From the NCBI GenBank assembly GCA_017607445.1, contig JAEVHH010000002.1:5052001-5116000 (forward strand): a stretch of DNA of 64,000 nt. Direction: 5' to 3'. A model generated the notes under the pieces. It was not told where the DNA came from and searched no databases. It worked only from the letters and a program-made list of their open reading frames with translations. Origin of the DNA: Histoplasma ohiense (Eukaryota > Ascomycota > Eurotiomycetes > Onygenales > Ajellomycetaceae). This document shows positions 27,681 to 39,439 of the stretch, piece by piece. Position 1 is the stretch's first letter, and each line of letters starts with the position of its first letter. Position numbers and translations under genes: made by a program.

Positions 27681-30440
27681 ATGTCTTCATCGAACAACCC
27701 AACAGAGGACAACACTACACTAACCCACAGTGGGGGCATATCGGCCGCTCAAACAAGTTCTGGGCCTTGCGCGCAGGGCTCCTCTCGACCTGACGCTCTT
27801 CTCCCACCATCAGGACTTCACACTTCGTTTGTGGGCATGTCTTATCATAATAGATATTCCTCCACTGGACGATCCGCCCCAGTATCGTCAACGAATTCGG
27901 TTACCTCCTCACGCGAAACCTCCCCCACCCGCCCCCTTCGATCGATAAACTCCGCAGCAGCATCAAGATCAGTCTCTCGATCACGAAAAAATAGCCAGGA
28001 GCTAAGTCCCAATCGTACCCCTATTCCCTCTCCCGTCGCGCTCCGACGGAATCTCTCCAATGTGAACAAACCGCAATTCCCACCACCCTCGGTTGAACCG
28101 TCCGCAGACTTGCAACGTCCCATTAAGTCCAATAATATGCCCTCGAAAATCCATGGCGATTCATCACCACAATGGCCTATATCTCCCAGGCTCAAATCGC
28201 CACCTCCGCCAGTTCTATCATCGCGTAACAATCTCCCTCTCACATCAAAGCGATTGGACCATGAGACCACTGTGGCAAACATGTCTAGCAAGAGAAACCC
28301 GACACTGTCCGTCGAAGTTGCCCAATGTGCTAATACGCCGGAAGAGGAAGCGGATGATAAATACAATCGCCAAAACGCACGGGTCGCTTTGAATAGAGGT
28401 AGCAGCGGGGCCGGATCGATTTTGGAAACAGTACAAGAAGCTGGTGCTTTGCCGGAGCCGCCAGTTCCCGGTAACCGGGAGGAGAATGTGGAAGAATCTG
28501 CCCCATTTGTTGCAAAAACTGGTGTGGAAAGTGGAAGCGATAGCGGTGGAAACAGGGGCAAATCGAGGATATCGCCTGCTAACGCAAGACCGGGGGATAT
28601 TATTTCAAAGCGCTCATTTAGCTCACTGAGTTCAACTCGAGGGAAGCTTGGCGACACCCCTGCGAGGAATATTATTATTGAGGCAGAAACAGTTAGCTCT
28701 ATACCACAAGTATCTCTAGGTGGTGGTGCAGGTGAGCGTAGCGCTGCCGTGAGAACGGATACTAGTGGTAGCGTCAGGTTGAAAGCGAGCGACGAAACTA
28801 TTCGACCGAAAAAGGAAAAAAAGAAACCAGTCCGCCGGCCAACAGCACTTCCTGCTGGTACAGGTTTGTGACACCCCGTATTCAATCGAGTATCAATTTC
28901 TGCCTTTTTAACTGACCGTAATTTTTGCCCAGTTTCGTCCAAGGCCGATATATTTGAGGCCAAAGTTGCTAGCGCTGTGGATGAGGCAGATTCTTCAGAT
29001 TCTGCGGAAACATTTATATACGAATCAAACCCTCCGGACTCCCGCCCTGCTCATCCACTTCGATATCATTCACGAACCCCCAGTTCTACCTCAATGGCTA
29101 GCCAAGCTGATCAATACGGAGTTCGGCCCCGATTAGGCCTGAGGGACCACACCGTTACTGGAAAGAGAAGTATGAAGTTTACAAATACCGGGTATGGGGC
29201 GCTGGATGGCGATGGAGATCAGTCTAGTGGAAGGGGGGGTGGAAGACCCAACGGACATATCCATACGACGCGGCATTCCCACATCGGCCGACACGGGAGA
29301 AGTGGTCACCCATCAGTCCTCGATCAGTCCCCATTTCTTGTTTCCCAAAGTCAGAAGCCATCGAGACATAGCTTCATCAACGGGAATAAACAAAGCCGTG
29401 GGTCTCATAGCTATCGTATGACTGGTAACCCTAAAAAGAATGGCGATACATATGGTTATGATTTCGATGGCGAAGGTGCCGATGATGAACGAACGCCGCT
29501 TGTTGGGTCTGTTCGTGTGACCCGCACTCGTCACGCCCGCCGTCCCAACAGTGCAAGTCTTCGTCAGATGGAGTATATGGAGCAACGACAAAGAAGCTGG
29601 CTTTCACGACATGGGCTTTGTATTCTTCTCTTGGTTTTCCTATTCCTCCTGGCTGGAGGAGCGACAACAGCTGTGGTTGGGTTGATGAAACCGCTTACGG
29701 GCGTTCACGTCAAGAAGATCCGGAACGTTTTAGCCTCGGAACAACAGATTATGTTTGGCCTCGAGGTTCAAGCGATCAACTCCAATCTCATGACGCTTAC
29801 AGTCAATAATATGGATGTTAATATATTTGCAAAGAGCAGATACCTTGGCAGCGAGTCACTCCTGCACGGTTCTGCTTCTCATCCACATATGGTTGTTCCA
29901 CGGACGAAGGATAGTAGAACACGGGCCCGCTTGACGAGTGCGGTAAAACAGAATGCTGCATCGATAAGCGATACTACACACGCTACTGGTGGCATTGACA
30001 GAGGCACAGATCCTATCTTCGCGGACCCGCCCGAAGACCCTGTTGGAGACCCACAGACTATGCTCCTCGGCCGCATTTTCCATTTCGATTCTCCTCTTAC
30101 CTTCGAATCTTCGCCATGGAGGCACGATCCATCGTCCTCAATCGGTGAAGTAAGGCTTGCAAAACCGGGAAACAAAACCGAAGAAGGCGGAACTGCTCGT
30201 TGGGAACGAGTCTTGCAGCATCCCTTTGAACTGATCGTGCGCGGTGTCGTCAAGTACCAACTCCCGTTGACGTCACGCATGAGGTCTGCCTCCATCAATT
30301 CACAGATAACTGTAGTTCCCAATGATGACAGTGGGGGTGGAGACAATGGTGATGATAACAATGATGGAGCTGATAAAAAACCGCCAACGACACCGGGCCA
30401 CCATAATAATGACACGAGCGCCGAAACGTATCAATCCTGA
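27681..30440 (+). CDS. VAC7: Vac7, regulator of vacuolar PI(3,5)P2 synthesis
   Basis: Exons are 27681-28863 and 28933-30440, joined by a 69 bp phase-1 intron, encoding 896 residues. The first 600 residues are low-complexity, Ser/Pro/Arg-rich and cytosolic. A single membrane helix (LCILLLVFLFLLAGGATTAV, about residues 620-645) follows the segment EYMEQRQRSWLSRHG. The conserved lumenal domain begins with KPLTGVHVKKIRNVLASEQQ and has the alternating hydrophobic pattern of an LEA2-like beta fold. This layout is typical of Vac7. In yeast, Vac7 is a vacuolar membrane protein that activates the PIP 5-kinase Fab1 together with Vac14. The ATG at 27681 is the first in this frame after the pyrimidine-rich leader. 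The acidic, Asn-rich tail after about 30330 is variable sequence. A 372-codon antisense frame (27845-28963) is a shadow. Confidence 0.92.
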
Positions 30441-32440
30441 TCTGCTGTGTTGCCATTTCACAACCCACCACCATGTTACATTGCGCCATTGAACTGAGCG
30501 GCTTCATGTACCAGTCTTATTTTTCCTCTCCAACTTGCCATTTGTTTGGTCTACCTTTGAAATCTTTCTCTCACTTTTTTATTCTTTTCTCCCTTATCTA
30601 CTCTTTTGTATACCCACGCATCGCGTTACATAGAATGTTTTTCTTTTCCTCATTCTTCTCTCCTTTAATCTTCTTGTCTTTTCTTTACTTGAACTTGTTT
30701 TTTTAGCGGTTCTTCGGGAAATGTGCACAATAAAGCGCTCACGCTGCATAGGAGCACACGTCAATACATGATAAATGGCAAAAAGTACGCAAGGATGGTG
30801 TTATTTATTACATGGGCTCCTTTTTGGTTTTCTTTCCTTCAGTTGTATTCCATTTCGTATTTTCCATTTTAACACACGATGAATGACGCACTGCACTGGC
30901 TAACCTACCATGACCACTATATAGACGGAAAACCGGATAATTCTTCCCGGGGATCTCTTCGTTTTTTCCTTGTTTGAGGGGCACTCACATTTCCATGAGG
31001 AAGGCCTCTCTGTGTTTGACCCTCCCCCTTCCTGACTACTTTTCCTTTGTCATACAGTTCCAGACGATGAAACCCACAACACCACACCACCACACCACCC
31101 CACAATCCTTCCTTTTCATCGAACTCGATGTATATACTAACTTACTTTTATTATCTTTCATATGTTCAAACTGCAATATCTTATATGTAGCCTTCTCTTC
31201 CCCCTTTTGTTTAAAGATATCTGTCTATTGTCTATATAATGAATGATGTGATGAGATAAATAAATACACGAAAGAAGATATATACCATCAGCATGTTAAT
31301 TATTCTAATGAGAGGAGGGAGAGTTGGGAGATTGACGGCAGAGAAAAGCAGGGAGATTGACGACTTTTATATGCATCGATACATATGTTGTCCGTTAGAT
31401 ATGTATTACGAGATTTGCAGGGTAGCAAAAGAAAGACCACACATATATGTATGAATTTATAGATAGATATGCGTTCTAATGACAATTTAAATAATCTAAA
31501 AAACATTAGCATTCATCATTGACAACCTTCTTTTCAAATTAAACAACACTGATTCATTCATTACATCTGTGTGTGTTTGTGTTTGTGTTCGCGTGAGTCC
31601 TCTTGTCTAGAACCAGCCCAACTTCTTCTATTTCATAGATTTTATTTCATGGCATTCACAACACCCCCCCCACCAGCACGATTTCTCCAGAGATGTCCCA
31701 TGGTGACAGAAGGCAATGAGATATACATTTTTACTCATAATAATACTTCCTTCTAGCCTGGGAAAACTCGGATACAGAACGGACATCACTCTTTCTCATC
31801 TTCATTTATTCAATTCATTGATTTAATTTTCTCCACAGAATAAAAGAAGAAGAAAAAACAAACAAACAAACAAAGTAAACAAAAGGTTGGAGAGGAAGGT
31901 GCCGTTCATCGCTCCTTCTCTCCAGGAGGATTGATGGTTGCAGGTGCCAGAGCGCACTTTCCCCATACCAGGCCCACAGTAACTCCTTCCTTTGTTTTCC
32001 TTTCCTTTCCTTTCCTTTCCTTTCCTTTCCTTACCTTGGCTACTGTCTCCAATAGAGAGCCGGTGTCGGGGATGCGCAAGAAGGCGAGCTGGTAAGCGGT
32101 TGATAGGATGGCCGGGCAGGAAGCCTTCACTTGGAGATCGAAGTTATATATATTATAGCCTCCTGTGTGAACCGAGTTCAACACCAGATGGCATGTCCTT
32201 GAACAATACGCGTATTCGGAGGACGGCCTGCGTTGGTTTGATCATGAGAGACAAAGCGGAGATCGGAACACGAAGAAAAAGAACAAAACAACGGCTTGAA
32301 ACCGGAAACTCAGGGACGGCTCATGACTTTCATTTCAATTTTTTTTTTTTTTTTTTTTTAAATAAGAATCAATCATCCGCTCAATTGACAGAGCGTGTGC
32401 CGACAAATGAAATGCTAAAGAAGAACAGAAAAGGAGATTG

Positions 32441-32472
<32 letters not shown>

Positions 32473-32524
32473 AATGGAAGGCGGAAAACACCCAGAACAA
32501 CATATAAGATTTGGATTAACAAGT
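30441..32524. other. Convergent intergenic region with simple repeats
   Basis: This 2.1 kb lies between the 3' ends of VAC7 and the eL42 gene. It is T-rich and includes (TTTCC)n at about 31996-32032, T21 at 32339-32359 and A17 at 32441-32457. I see no convincing coding sequence. Confidence 0.6.
31996..32032. repeat. (TTTCC)n microsatellite
   Basis: Seven or so tandem copies of a pyrimidine pentamer lie between the convergent genes. Confidence 0.9.
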
Positions 32525-33625
32525 TTAGAAAACAAGAGCCGCCCCCTTTGTCTTCTTGTCACCACTGTAGAGTAGAAAAAGGCCATTAGCAGCCGTACTT
32601 CCCCCAAATTATATAAATATAAAATATAAAAACACGTTTGGAATGTCTACGTACCCCAACTCAAAATGCTTGCATCGTTTCAGGGCCAGCTGGGCCTTGG
32701 TCTTGCAGACTGTGCACTCCAACCGCAGAACAACCTTCTTTGTGGTCTTGGCCTTCTTCCTGAACACGGGCTTCGTTTGACCACCGTAACCGCTTTGCTT
32801 ACGGTCGTAGCGACGCTTTCCCTGTGCAAATAGCGAGGCCTAAAAAAATTGGCGGGGAAAGAAGAGGACGAACACAAACATCAGCAACCACACATAATAT
32901 ATGCTCCCAGTATTTTTTTTCCACCACGAGATGAAAATATGCATCTGTTGGTGCGGGGAATGCAGAGCGAGCTTGCATACCTTTCCAGCTTTGTACTGGG
33001 TGACCTTATGTTGGGTGTGCTTCCTGCATTCCTTGGACTTGCAGTATGTCCGGCGGGTTTTGGGAACGTTGACCTGTTTCGGGACAGAGCCCAGATATCA
33101 ATCAGCATCACTTTCCTGACATGTTGTCTGTCTTTCTTTTCGCCCAGATAAATTGTTCCGCCCACGATGTACACGCAATATAATCATGGCCATCTGACAG
33201 AACAAGTTCACAAATGCAGAGAAATCGTGGAATGTCGGTAACACTGTTCTTTCTTTCTTTCTTTCTTTCTTTCTTTTTTTTTTTTTTTGGTCGTGAGGGA
33301 TTCCGGAAAACTTTGTCGCGTCAACGGTTTTTGTCGAGGTATCTTTTGGAAAACGTTTTGCGAGATCCTGCCGACTCTGCTCCACGGAGTGAAAACGATG
33401 GTATTGCGGGGAACATATTGAATAAAAGGTTCGAAAGGCTCAAATAGTGAGACTTGATCAACTCCGCCGTCTTTTCCCTCGCGCGGTGTCATCGCACAAT
33501 TGATTCATATCGGACCAACAAAACCCGCCTTCCCTCCACTCGAGATCCCGACATATATTATCTTTCGGGGAGGAGAAAGAACACAGCGACAGGGAGAGCA
33601 AGAGGAAAACAGGGCTCCTTACCAT
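32525..33625 (-). CDS. RPL42: 60S ribosomal protein eL42 (L44/L36a)
   Basis: Exons in transcript order are 33625-33623, 33073-32981, 32839-32655 and 32564-32525, giving 106 residues, exactly the family length. The first exon is only the ATG, followed by a 549 bp intron; introns 2 and 3 are 141 and 90 bp. The protein starts MVNVPKTRRTYCKSKECRKH, carries the four zinc-ligand cysteines (C12, C17 and the CTVC pair) and ends GGDKKTKGAALVF. eL42 sits at the E site of the large subunit and helps form the cycloheximide pocket. Residue 56 is proline (TKPVF), the form associated with cycloheximide sensitivity; Gln at this position gives resistance in some yeasts. Every splice junction restores the conserved sequence, so the model is firm. 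Confidence 0.97.
33247..33288. repeat. (TTTC)n plus T tract in eL42 intron 1
   Basis: Tandem TTTC units run into a pure T tract. On the eL42 transcript strand this is A/G-rich, so it is not the polypyrimidine tract of the intron. Confidence 0.9.
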
Positions 33626-34736
33626 TTTGACTGAAATTGGCCGGCTGTCGAACTGGGGTAATGTCGCTGGATGTCGCAGGTTGTCGCAGTCTGCGGGCGT
33701 TGAGAGTTGGCTGGCGGTTGTGGGATTTCGTTCGCTTAGGGCCGTGCAGACGGCGCTAGTCTGTTTTGGGACTGCGAAGTCTAAACCTCCGGCAGCAACA
33801 TATCAAACTTGTCATTCCTTGTCTTAGGGATGTGTCGCGACGAACGAGATCGCGGATTAAGACTTGATATTGGCTATGTATATGCTTGTGTCTTGACCGT
33901 TGGCACTTCTCAACCCCTTAATCCATTTATGTTAGAGGTAGATTTCGAACGTCTCTTGCGCTCGAAACCATCATCTGCTACTCAGTATGGTCCTATGTGG
34001 GAACAGGACTATACCTGGTTAATTTTACCGCTGGCAAACGCCTCAATATTCACTGTTTGCATGGTCTGTATAGAAAGATACCATCTTCTATTCCTAGCTT
34101 CGGTCAGTGGGTTTGGCATAAATACTAGTACGTAAGGGTCACTTTTGTACCAGCACTGCTACTTGACATGAAGAAGATTCACGACTTGCTTGCAGCAACG
34201 TCACGCAGTAGATGTTTCTTTTCCCTCCAGCTGCCGGGGTATTTGTTCTTATATTTAGTGGGAGTAAAAGAAGAGCACCGCGATCATGGTATTGTTCATG
34301 TCGAGGAACAGCACCGGCTTTTGGCGCAGTCAGAGAATGAATGAACGTGCCGTTTTTCTTTTATTTCCCGTACCCAAAATTCGTAGACATGCTTGCTGAA
34401 GGGCATGTAGAGAAATACTAGCATACAGCAATGTATCCGTTGATCTGTTCCTTGGTGCTGCGTTATCCGGCCAAATCAGGCTCTCCGCGCCAACCCCCAC
34501 CAGCCCGCGTTGAAAAGTTGACCTAACTACTATTTACCTCTTTGGCAACCTCCGCTCCAGCGACATCAAACATCCGGTAACATCCCCAGCTCCCCTCCAT
34601 ATTGGAAACAGAAACCAACGACCCTGACAAGGCTTAAATACTCTTTTTCCCAGCCTCTCTACCATCTGTTTCCGCCTCCGCTTCATCACCCATTGCCAGC
34701 GCTTCAAGTTGTCACCGATCATTCCAATCACAAAAA
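33626..34736. promoter_or_regulatory. Divergent promoter region between eL42 and RUB1
   Basis: This 1.1 kb separates two housekeeping genes transcribed apart. It must hold both promoters, but I can point to no specific element. The 108-codon frame at 33809 matches no family I know. Confidence 0.5.
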
Positions 34737-35344
34737 ATGCTTATCAAGTAAGTCCGGCGCCTCAAAAACTACTGAAAGATGAAACCAGAAAAGGAAGCAC
34801 TGGAAAGCTAACCAGAACCGCCCCTCCCTTTCAATAACGACAGAGTCCGAACACTGTCAGGCAAGGAGATGGAGCTGGACATAGAACCAGAATACAAGGT
34901 ATGTATGGATGCGTCCTTTCTCTGCCTTCTCCCCCAACCCTTTTCAGCCAACTTATAGTACCGAGTCCAAATCAAAGACCCACCGCTGACCATTCGAAAT
35001 CTCCGGTTTCTGCTCCTTCCAGGTATCCCGCATAAAGGAACGTGTTGAGGAAAAAGAGGGCATCCCACCATCACAACAGCGGCTGATCTTTGGAGGGAAA
35101 CAAATGTACGTACTGCACAAATTCCCCCCTCTCATAGAGTGGTTATACAATATTTTTTATTGGAGCAAAAGCCACCTCCCGGTTTCCCTCTCTCTTTTTT
35201 ACCATCATTGCGAAGATAATGAACTTATGTTTTAATTATTTCGAAAACCCAAACAGGGCCGACGACAGGACTGCTGCGGAATACAATCTCGAAGGCGGCT
35301 CAACTCTACATTTAGTCCTCGCTCTTCGCGGAGGAGTGTTATAA
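34737..35344 (+). CDS. RUB1: NEDD8/Rub1 ubiquitin-like modifier
   Basis: Exons are 34737-34747 (11 bp), 34844-34898, 35023-35105 and 35257-35344, giving a 78-residue precursor. The product is one ubiquitin fold ending LHLVLALRGG plus the tail VL, which a processing protease must remove to expose Gly76. Residue 72 is Ala, the hallmark that separates NEDD8 from ubiquitin (Arg72) and directs it to its own E1. Ile44, Lys48 and Gln40 are kept. NEDD8 is attached to cullins and activates cullin-RING ubiquitin ligases. Introns are 96, 124 and 151 bp. A 29-base A tract (35376-35404) begins 31 bp after the stop. The neighbouring Elongin A family also works with cullin ligases, but the genes are convergent and the proximity is probably chance. 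Confidence 0.96.
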
Positions 35345-35375
35345 TTTTGTCTTCTATTTCAAGAAAAGGAAATTG

Positions 35376-35404
<29 letters not shown>
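35376..35404. repeat. A29 tract just 3' of RUB1
   Basis: An uninterrupted run of 29 A follows the RUB1 stop. The gene has introns, so this is not the tail of a retrocopy. Confidence 0.9.
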
Positions 35405-35408
<4 letters not shown>

Positions 35409-36014
35409 GGGTGGGAGAGAGAGAAAGAAGATTCCCTTCCTACATGCTCTTTGCTTTTCCTATTCCCTATTTCTCTTTTCTTTCATTTTCTACTCTTCTT
35501 CTTGTTCTTGCAAAAACGAATAGTTACGAATACGAATATACGCATACATCTGCTAGTCGTCGGCCGACAAAAATCCAAAGAAAACTCCCCCTCTCCTTTC
35601 TTCCTTTTCCCGACTGGAAGCTGTATGAGGTTAAGCGATGAGGCAATCATCGCGAGACCTCTGGATGTGCCGTGCCCGGTTTGGCTACGTTTCGAAGTTG
35701 TAGGTGGATTTATCCCCGAGGCTCCCAATTGTTGTCTAATGCAGGATAACGTAAAAAAAGGATAGAAGAAAAGAGGAGAAAGGAATGAAAGCATTTTTTT
35801 TGTTGACGGGCACGGATCTGCTTGCTTGACCCAATCATTGCGCCCAATGACGAACTCGGACCCCCCATCTCCTTGTCTATTGTCTACTTATTTGTCTATG
35901 TAATGAGGCTGTAGCGTGCGGCATGTTAAATAACCTCACAGCTTTTATGGCATCTTTTATTTTTTGATCCTTCCTTTTGTTTGAGCGGATGTTGCTTTCT
36001 GCTAATATCGATTA

Positions 36015-36423
36015 ACGTACTTCACCTCATTTTGGGAAACACCGCTTCCTGTGACACTAAATCACATGATATAAACTTTGCCTTAAGTTACCTATTCCAG
36101 ACTAGTGCACTGCACTAGAGATCAGTGTAGAGATGTCCAGATATATCTCATATAACTGAAGTAAATAGAAATAATACATACCTGATCTTTCAGATTTAGA
36201 AGTATTATATAGTCAGACAGCTTCTCATTGGACTTAGTTCACAATTTTGAACAATTAAAGCTACTGTAGTAAGTTGATTTATATTCATTATTACTAAATA
36301 CTATATCAAGCAGCTATAATCTATTCAGTGTATGAGGTTGATTGGTGTTTCTAGCCTGGAAACTATACTATATCATGTGATTTAGCGTCCCAGGGGTGTG
36401 TCCCAAGAAGTGGTGAAGTACGT
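36015..36423. mobile_element. MITE-like non-autonomous DNA transposon, TA-flanked
   Basis: The ends are long imperfect inverted repeats of about 65-70 bp. The left end begins ACGTACTTCACC and the right end finishes GGTGAAGTACGT, a 12-base perfect match. Further in, CTAAATCACATGATATA (36057-36073) matches its perfect reverse complement at 36369-36385. A TA dinucleotide flanks each side (36013-36014 and 36424-36425), which would be the target duplication of a Tc1/mariner-type insertion. The 409 bp element is AT-rich and has no coding frame. It lies between convergent genes. The superfamily rests only on the TA and is an inference. Confidence 0.75.
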
Positions 36424-37254
36424 TAGTTAAATGCACGTCCTCACTTCGTTCACTAGGTATTTACATGTGTGTGTGTTGTGTGGTGGTAATATCTAGAAGG
36501 GAAAAAGTATAGCCATCCTGCTGGTGTGGGATATATATATATGTATATATAGATGTTTGATGCAGCAAAATGCCATCAACATATTGAAATCGAAGGGATC
36601 TAACCAAACAAACGCCTTCCTCCCAATCGAGCAAGAAATACACACACACACACACACAAAACACAAAAAAAAAAAATAAAAATAAAAATAAAAGAGAGAG
36701 AGAGAGTGGGGGGAAGAATAACCAACAAAAGGTCCCAAGTTGATATTTGCCCAAAATAGAACTCCAACCTCACCATTCGAAGTCACCAGGCCCCAAATAG
36801 GTAGATCGATGTGTATAAAAATGATAAAATGTATGCATGTATGTCCCGCTGGAAGTGTATGTACAGTACAAAATATGCCTAATCTAGGGTGTGAATGCTT
36901 TCTATGCCCTTGAGTCCGGTAAGCACTGATGCATGCGCCTAGATTAACCAACAAAAAGAAAAGCAGTTCCTACCCATATATATCATCCGTTCCCTAGCTC
37001 CGTGGTTCCTATCATATGGGAAAAAAGAAAAAAATGAGGGGAGGGTTCGTGGCTCGTGTCATTGAGATTTTATTTTCTTTCTTTGAAGTATTATAATCGT
37101 TGTTATTGTGGTACACTTTGTGTGGATTCTTGCCAATAGCACCCTGAGGGTGTGTTTCTATATAGCGAAATAATGGCAAAAGAGGCGGAAGGAGGTGGTG
37201 TGAGGGAAGGGGTTCATCCGGGGATGTGAGGGGCGGATATATATAAATTATATG

Positions 37255-38575
37255 CTATAACAGTCGTCTCTTTTTAGGCTTGACAAGCACGTATTCCGAA
37301 ACCGGTCGTTTTCTCACAGCGGGGCGAGATAACCTGGACTCGGTGCTGGTCTGGGACATCTTGGCCGTTGAGGTATGGCTATCATCGCCGGGTTCACTGC
37401 CATCTGCCATCCTAACGGCTATTGGCGAAGTGGCAGAAACAGACACCTCCTCACGTTTCCCATTTTTGGAAACTAGCGAGCTCTGCCTGCGTACTCCTGA
37501 GGTGCGAGATGGGGTGGTAGGCGAGGATGGGGACCGACAGAGGATTTTCGACTGCTTTGATCCTTGATCGAGGGAACCGGGCCTGAGGCTGAGGTTGTTA
37601 ATTATTGTTGTTTTCGTTGGTGTTGGTGGTTGTGTTGCTGCTGTAATTGTAGAAGGAGAGCGTGGGTCTCTCGTCTTTGGTCGCGGGATATTTTGCTCAA
37701 TAGGTCGCTTGTAATCCTCAATTAGCGACCGGGGAGCGTTCACAACCTGGGAAGCGTTGCTATTTAGACGATGTGTGGGGATGCATAGGCGCTGATTTCT
37801 TTTTGCGAAGGGCAGTGCTGACTTCTTTGGAGCTGGCCGTGGCGCCTTGGGGCCCTCAAATTTCCACCGCGAGGATTGATCATACGGGGTGATCCCACGA
37901 CCTCCAGATGGCTTCACGGCTCCTTGGGCAAAGACAGGAGAAATACCACCCATTTTCCTGTCAAGAAAAGCGTGACGTTGAATTGCGGTTGGTTTCTCCT
38001 TGGGAAGCCGCATTTTCCGCGTATCCACCACTTTAGAGGAATGTTCGGCCTTTTTGGAATCGAGGCCAAGTAACGCAAGCTTCATGCGTTCTGCATCTTT
38101 ATCTACTTCCCTGGCGGTTTTCTCTAGAAGCTCATGATAAACGTCGTACCAACTATCAGGGTTCTCGGGAAGGATGAGTTCATCGAATCCGGGAACATCG
38201 CGTTTGATAAACTCAATCCATAACTCTGCATCATGCTCGAGGAGATGCGGCGACTTGAGTTCAAGCTCACGCTATGATAAACGATTTAGAGTTAGTGAAA
38301 ATTGACTGGGGCAGTATATAGGTAGTTATGTAAAATGAACATAAATATGCGCTGATGGGAGCGGGGGAACATACCAGCTGCTCCGGGTTCTCCATTTTTT
38401 GGAGGATTGGTCTGATAAGATCATAGCGGGCCAAGCCGATATCGTCGATTCCTGTAAGCGACAGTCAGATACATCCCTTATTCATTTTAATATGGATAAA
38501 AAAGGGTGAGAGTATACTTTTTATTATCTTTATGCAGGCTTTTCGCGCGAGGTGGAGCAACGATGGGGCGGGCAT
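37255..38575 (-). CDS. ELA1: Elongin A-family protein (SIII subunit A)
   Basis: Exons in transcript order are 38575-38518, 38451-38375 and 38271-37255, with introns of 66 and 103 bp, giving 383 residues. The Elongin A domain fills residues 1-110: the start MPAPSLLHLARKACIKIIKR, then an F-box-like segment with LARYDLIRPILQKMENPEQL, then LWIEFIKRDVPG. The rest is Lys/Arg/Ser/Pro-rich and ends in a basic cluster, KPKKRRLL, which could be a nuclear signal. Elongin A pairs with Elongin C. In yeast, Ela1-Elc1-Cul3 ubiquitinates stalled RNA polymerase II; in animals Elongin also stimulates elongation. An in-frame ATG exists upstream at 38668, but the family start fits 38575 better. The C-terminal half is poorly conserved sequence. 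Confidence 0.9.
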
Positions 38576-39439
38576 TGGATAAGACACAAGGAAATCAGTC
38601 TGCTCAAAGCAGAGTTGGCTACATGGAGCTGGAGAGGGTTTTGATCCGAGGAGGCCAGCGCCGCACAAAGTAATAGGGGGGAGCGAACGGAATAGGCAGG
38701 GATATGACGCAGAGAGCTAATGCCTAGTTGAAAGGCCCTCAGAAGTGTACAGTTTGTCGTCTGTGGAGAGTGCAGAGGTTGTTTGGGAGTAGGAGAGCTC
38801 CGGCGGCGGTAGTTGGTTAGCAAGCAGGGCCGTTACATCATCCCGCGCCGGAGCCGCCAATTAACTCGGGGGTGAGAATTCACATCACAGCGACCTTCAT
38901 TACAACTGCATACATGATTTCTTTCCTTGTCTCCGTTTTCTTCTCGTCGCCCTAATTTACTTCTGGACACCACTGTGTTCGTGATATGTGCTTGATCCCT
39001 GATGTGGGCGCATTTTAGATGCGGTAGTTAATATGAAACATTCTCCAAGTCAACTACTCGTACCACTGAGGATATCTGGTGGCGTTGAACATGGCAGTCC
39101 TGTACGCAAAATTGAACACCAACATCCTGTGAGGATATCTATATTGTGGTCTGTCATCATCTTTGTCGGGATTTGCGGGTGTTCCTTTAACTGATACCCT
39201 ATTGACCTCCCCAAAAGCCGCTAAATATAGTTAAAAGAATGATTCTTACGGTATGGAACTCCACCAGATCAATGTTGAACGTCGTTGAACAGTCCTAATA
39301 GCTAATTGGTGCGCAGTTTGCTCAATGCTACATTGAATATAAGTCAAACGTTTTCCCTACCCGCAGCTGGCTATTTAATACCCAGGGCTTCTCATGTCCT
39401 ACTCATTCCCATAGATACATCTAGTCACGCAGTTTCAAC
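38576..39439. promoter_or_regulatory. Divergent promoter region, Elongin A / sugar transporter
   Basis: This 864 bp between divergent genes holds both promoters. I recognise no specific element and no further gene. Confidence 0.5.

Larger units (their letters stand above)
35345..37254. other. Convergent intergenic region carrying a MITE
   Basis: This 1.9 kb lies between the 3' ends of RUB1 and the Elongin A gene. It holds A29 at 35376-35404, the inverted-repeat element at 36015-36423, and CA, AT and GA simple repeats around 36530-36705. The short frames here are low-complexity and not credible genes. Confidence 0.6.

Noticed and set aside
27845..28963. 372-codon minus-strand frame
   Set aside because: It lies opposite VAC7 exon 1, runs across the real intron, and has no family resemblance.
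33074..33622. Possible intronic snoRNA in eL42 intron 1
   Set aside because: Only a C-box-like GTGATGC next to CTGA near the branch site was seen, without a proper box pair or terminal stem.
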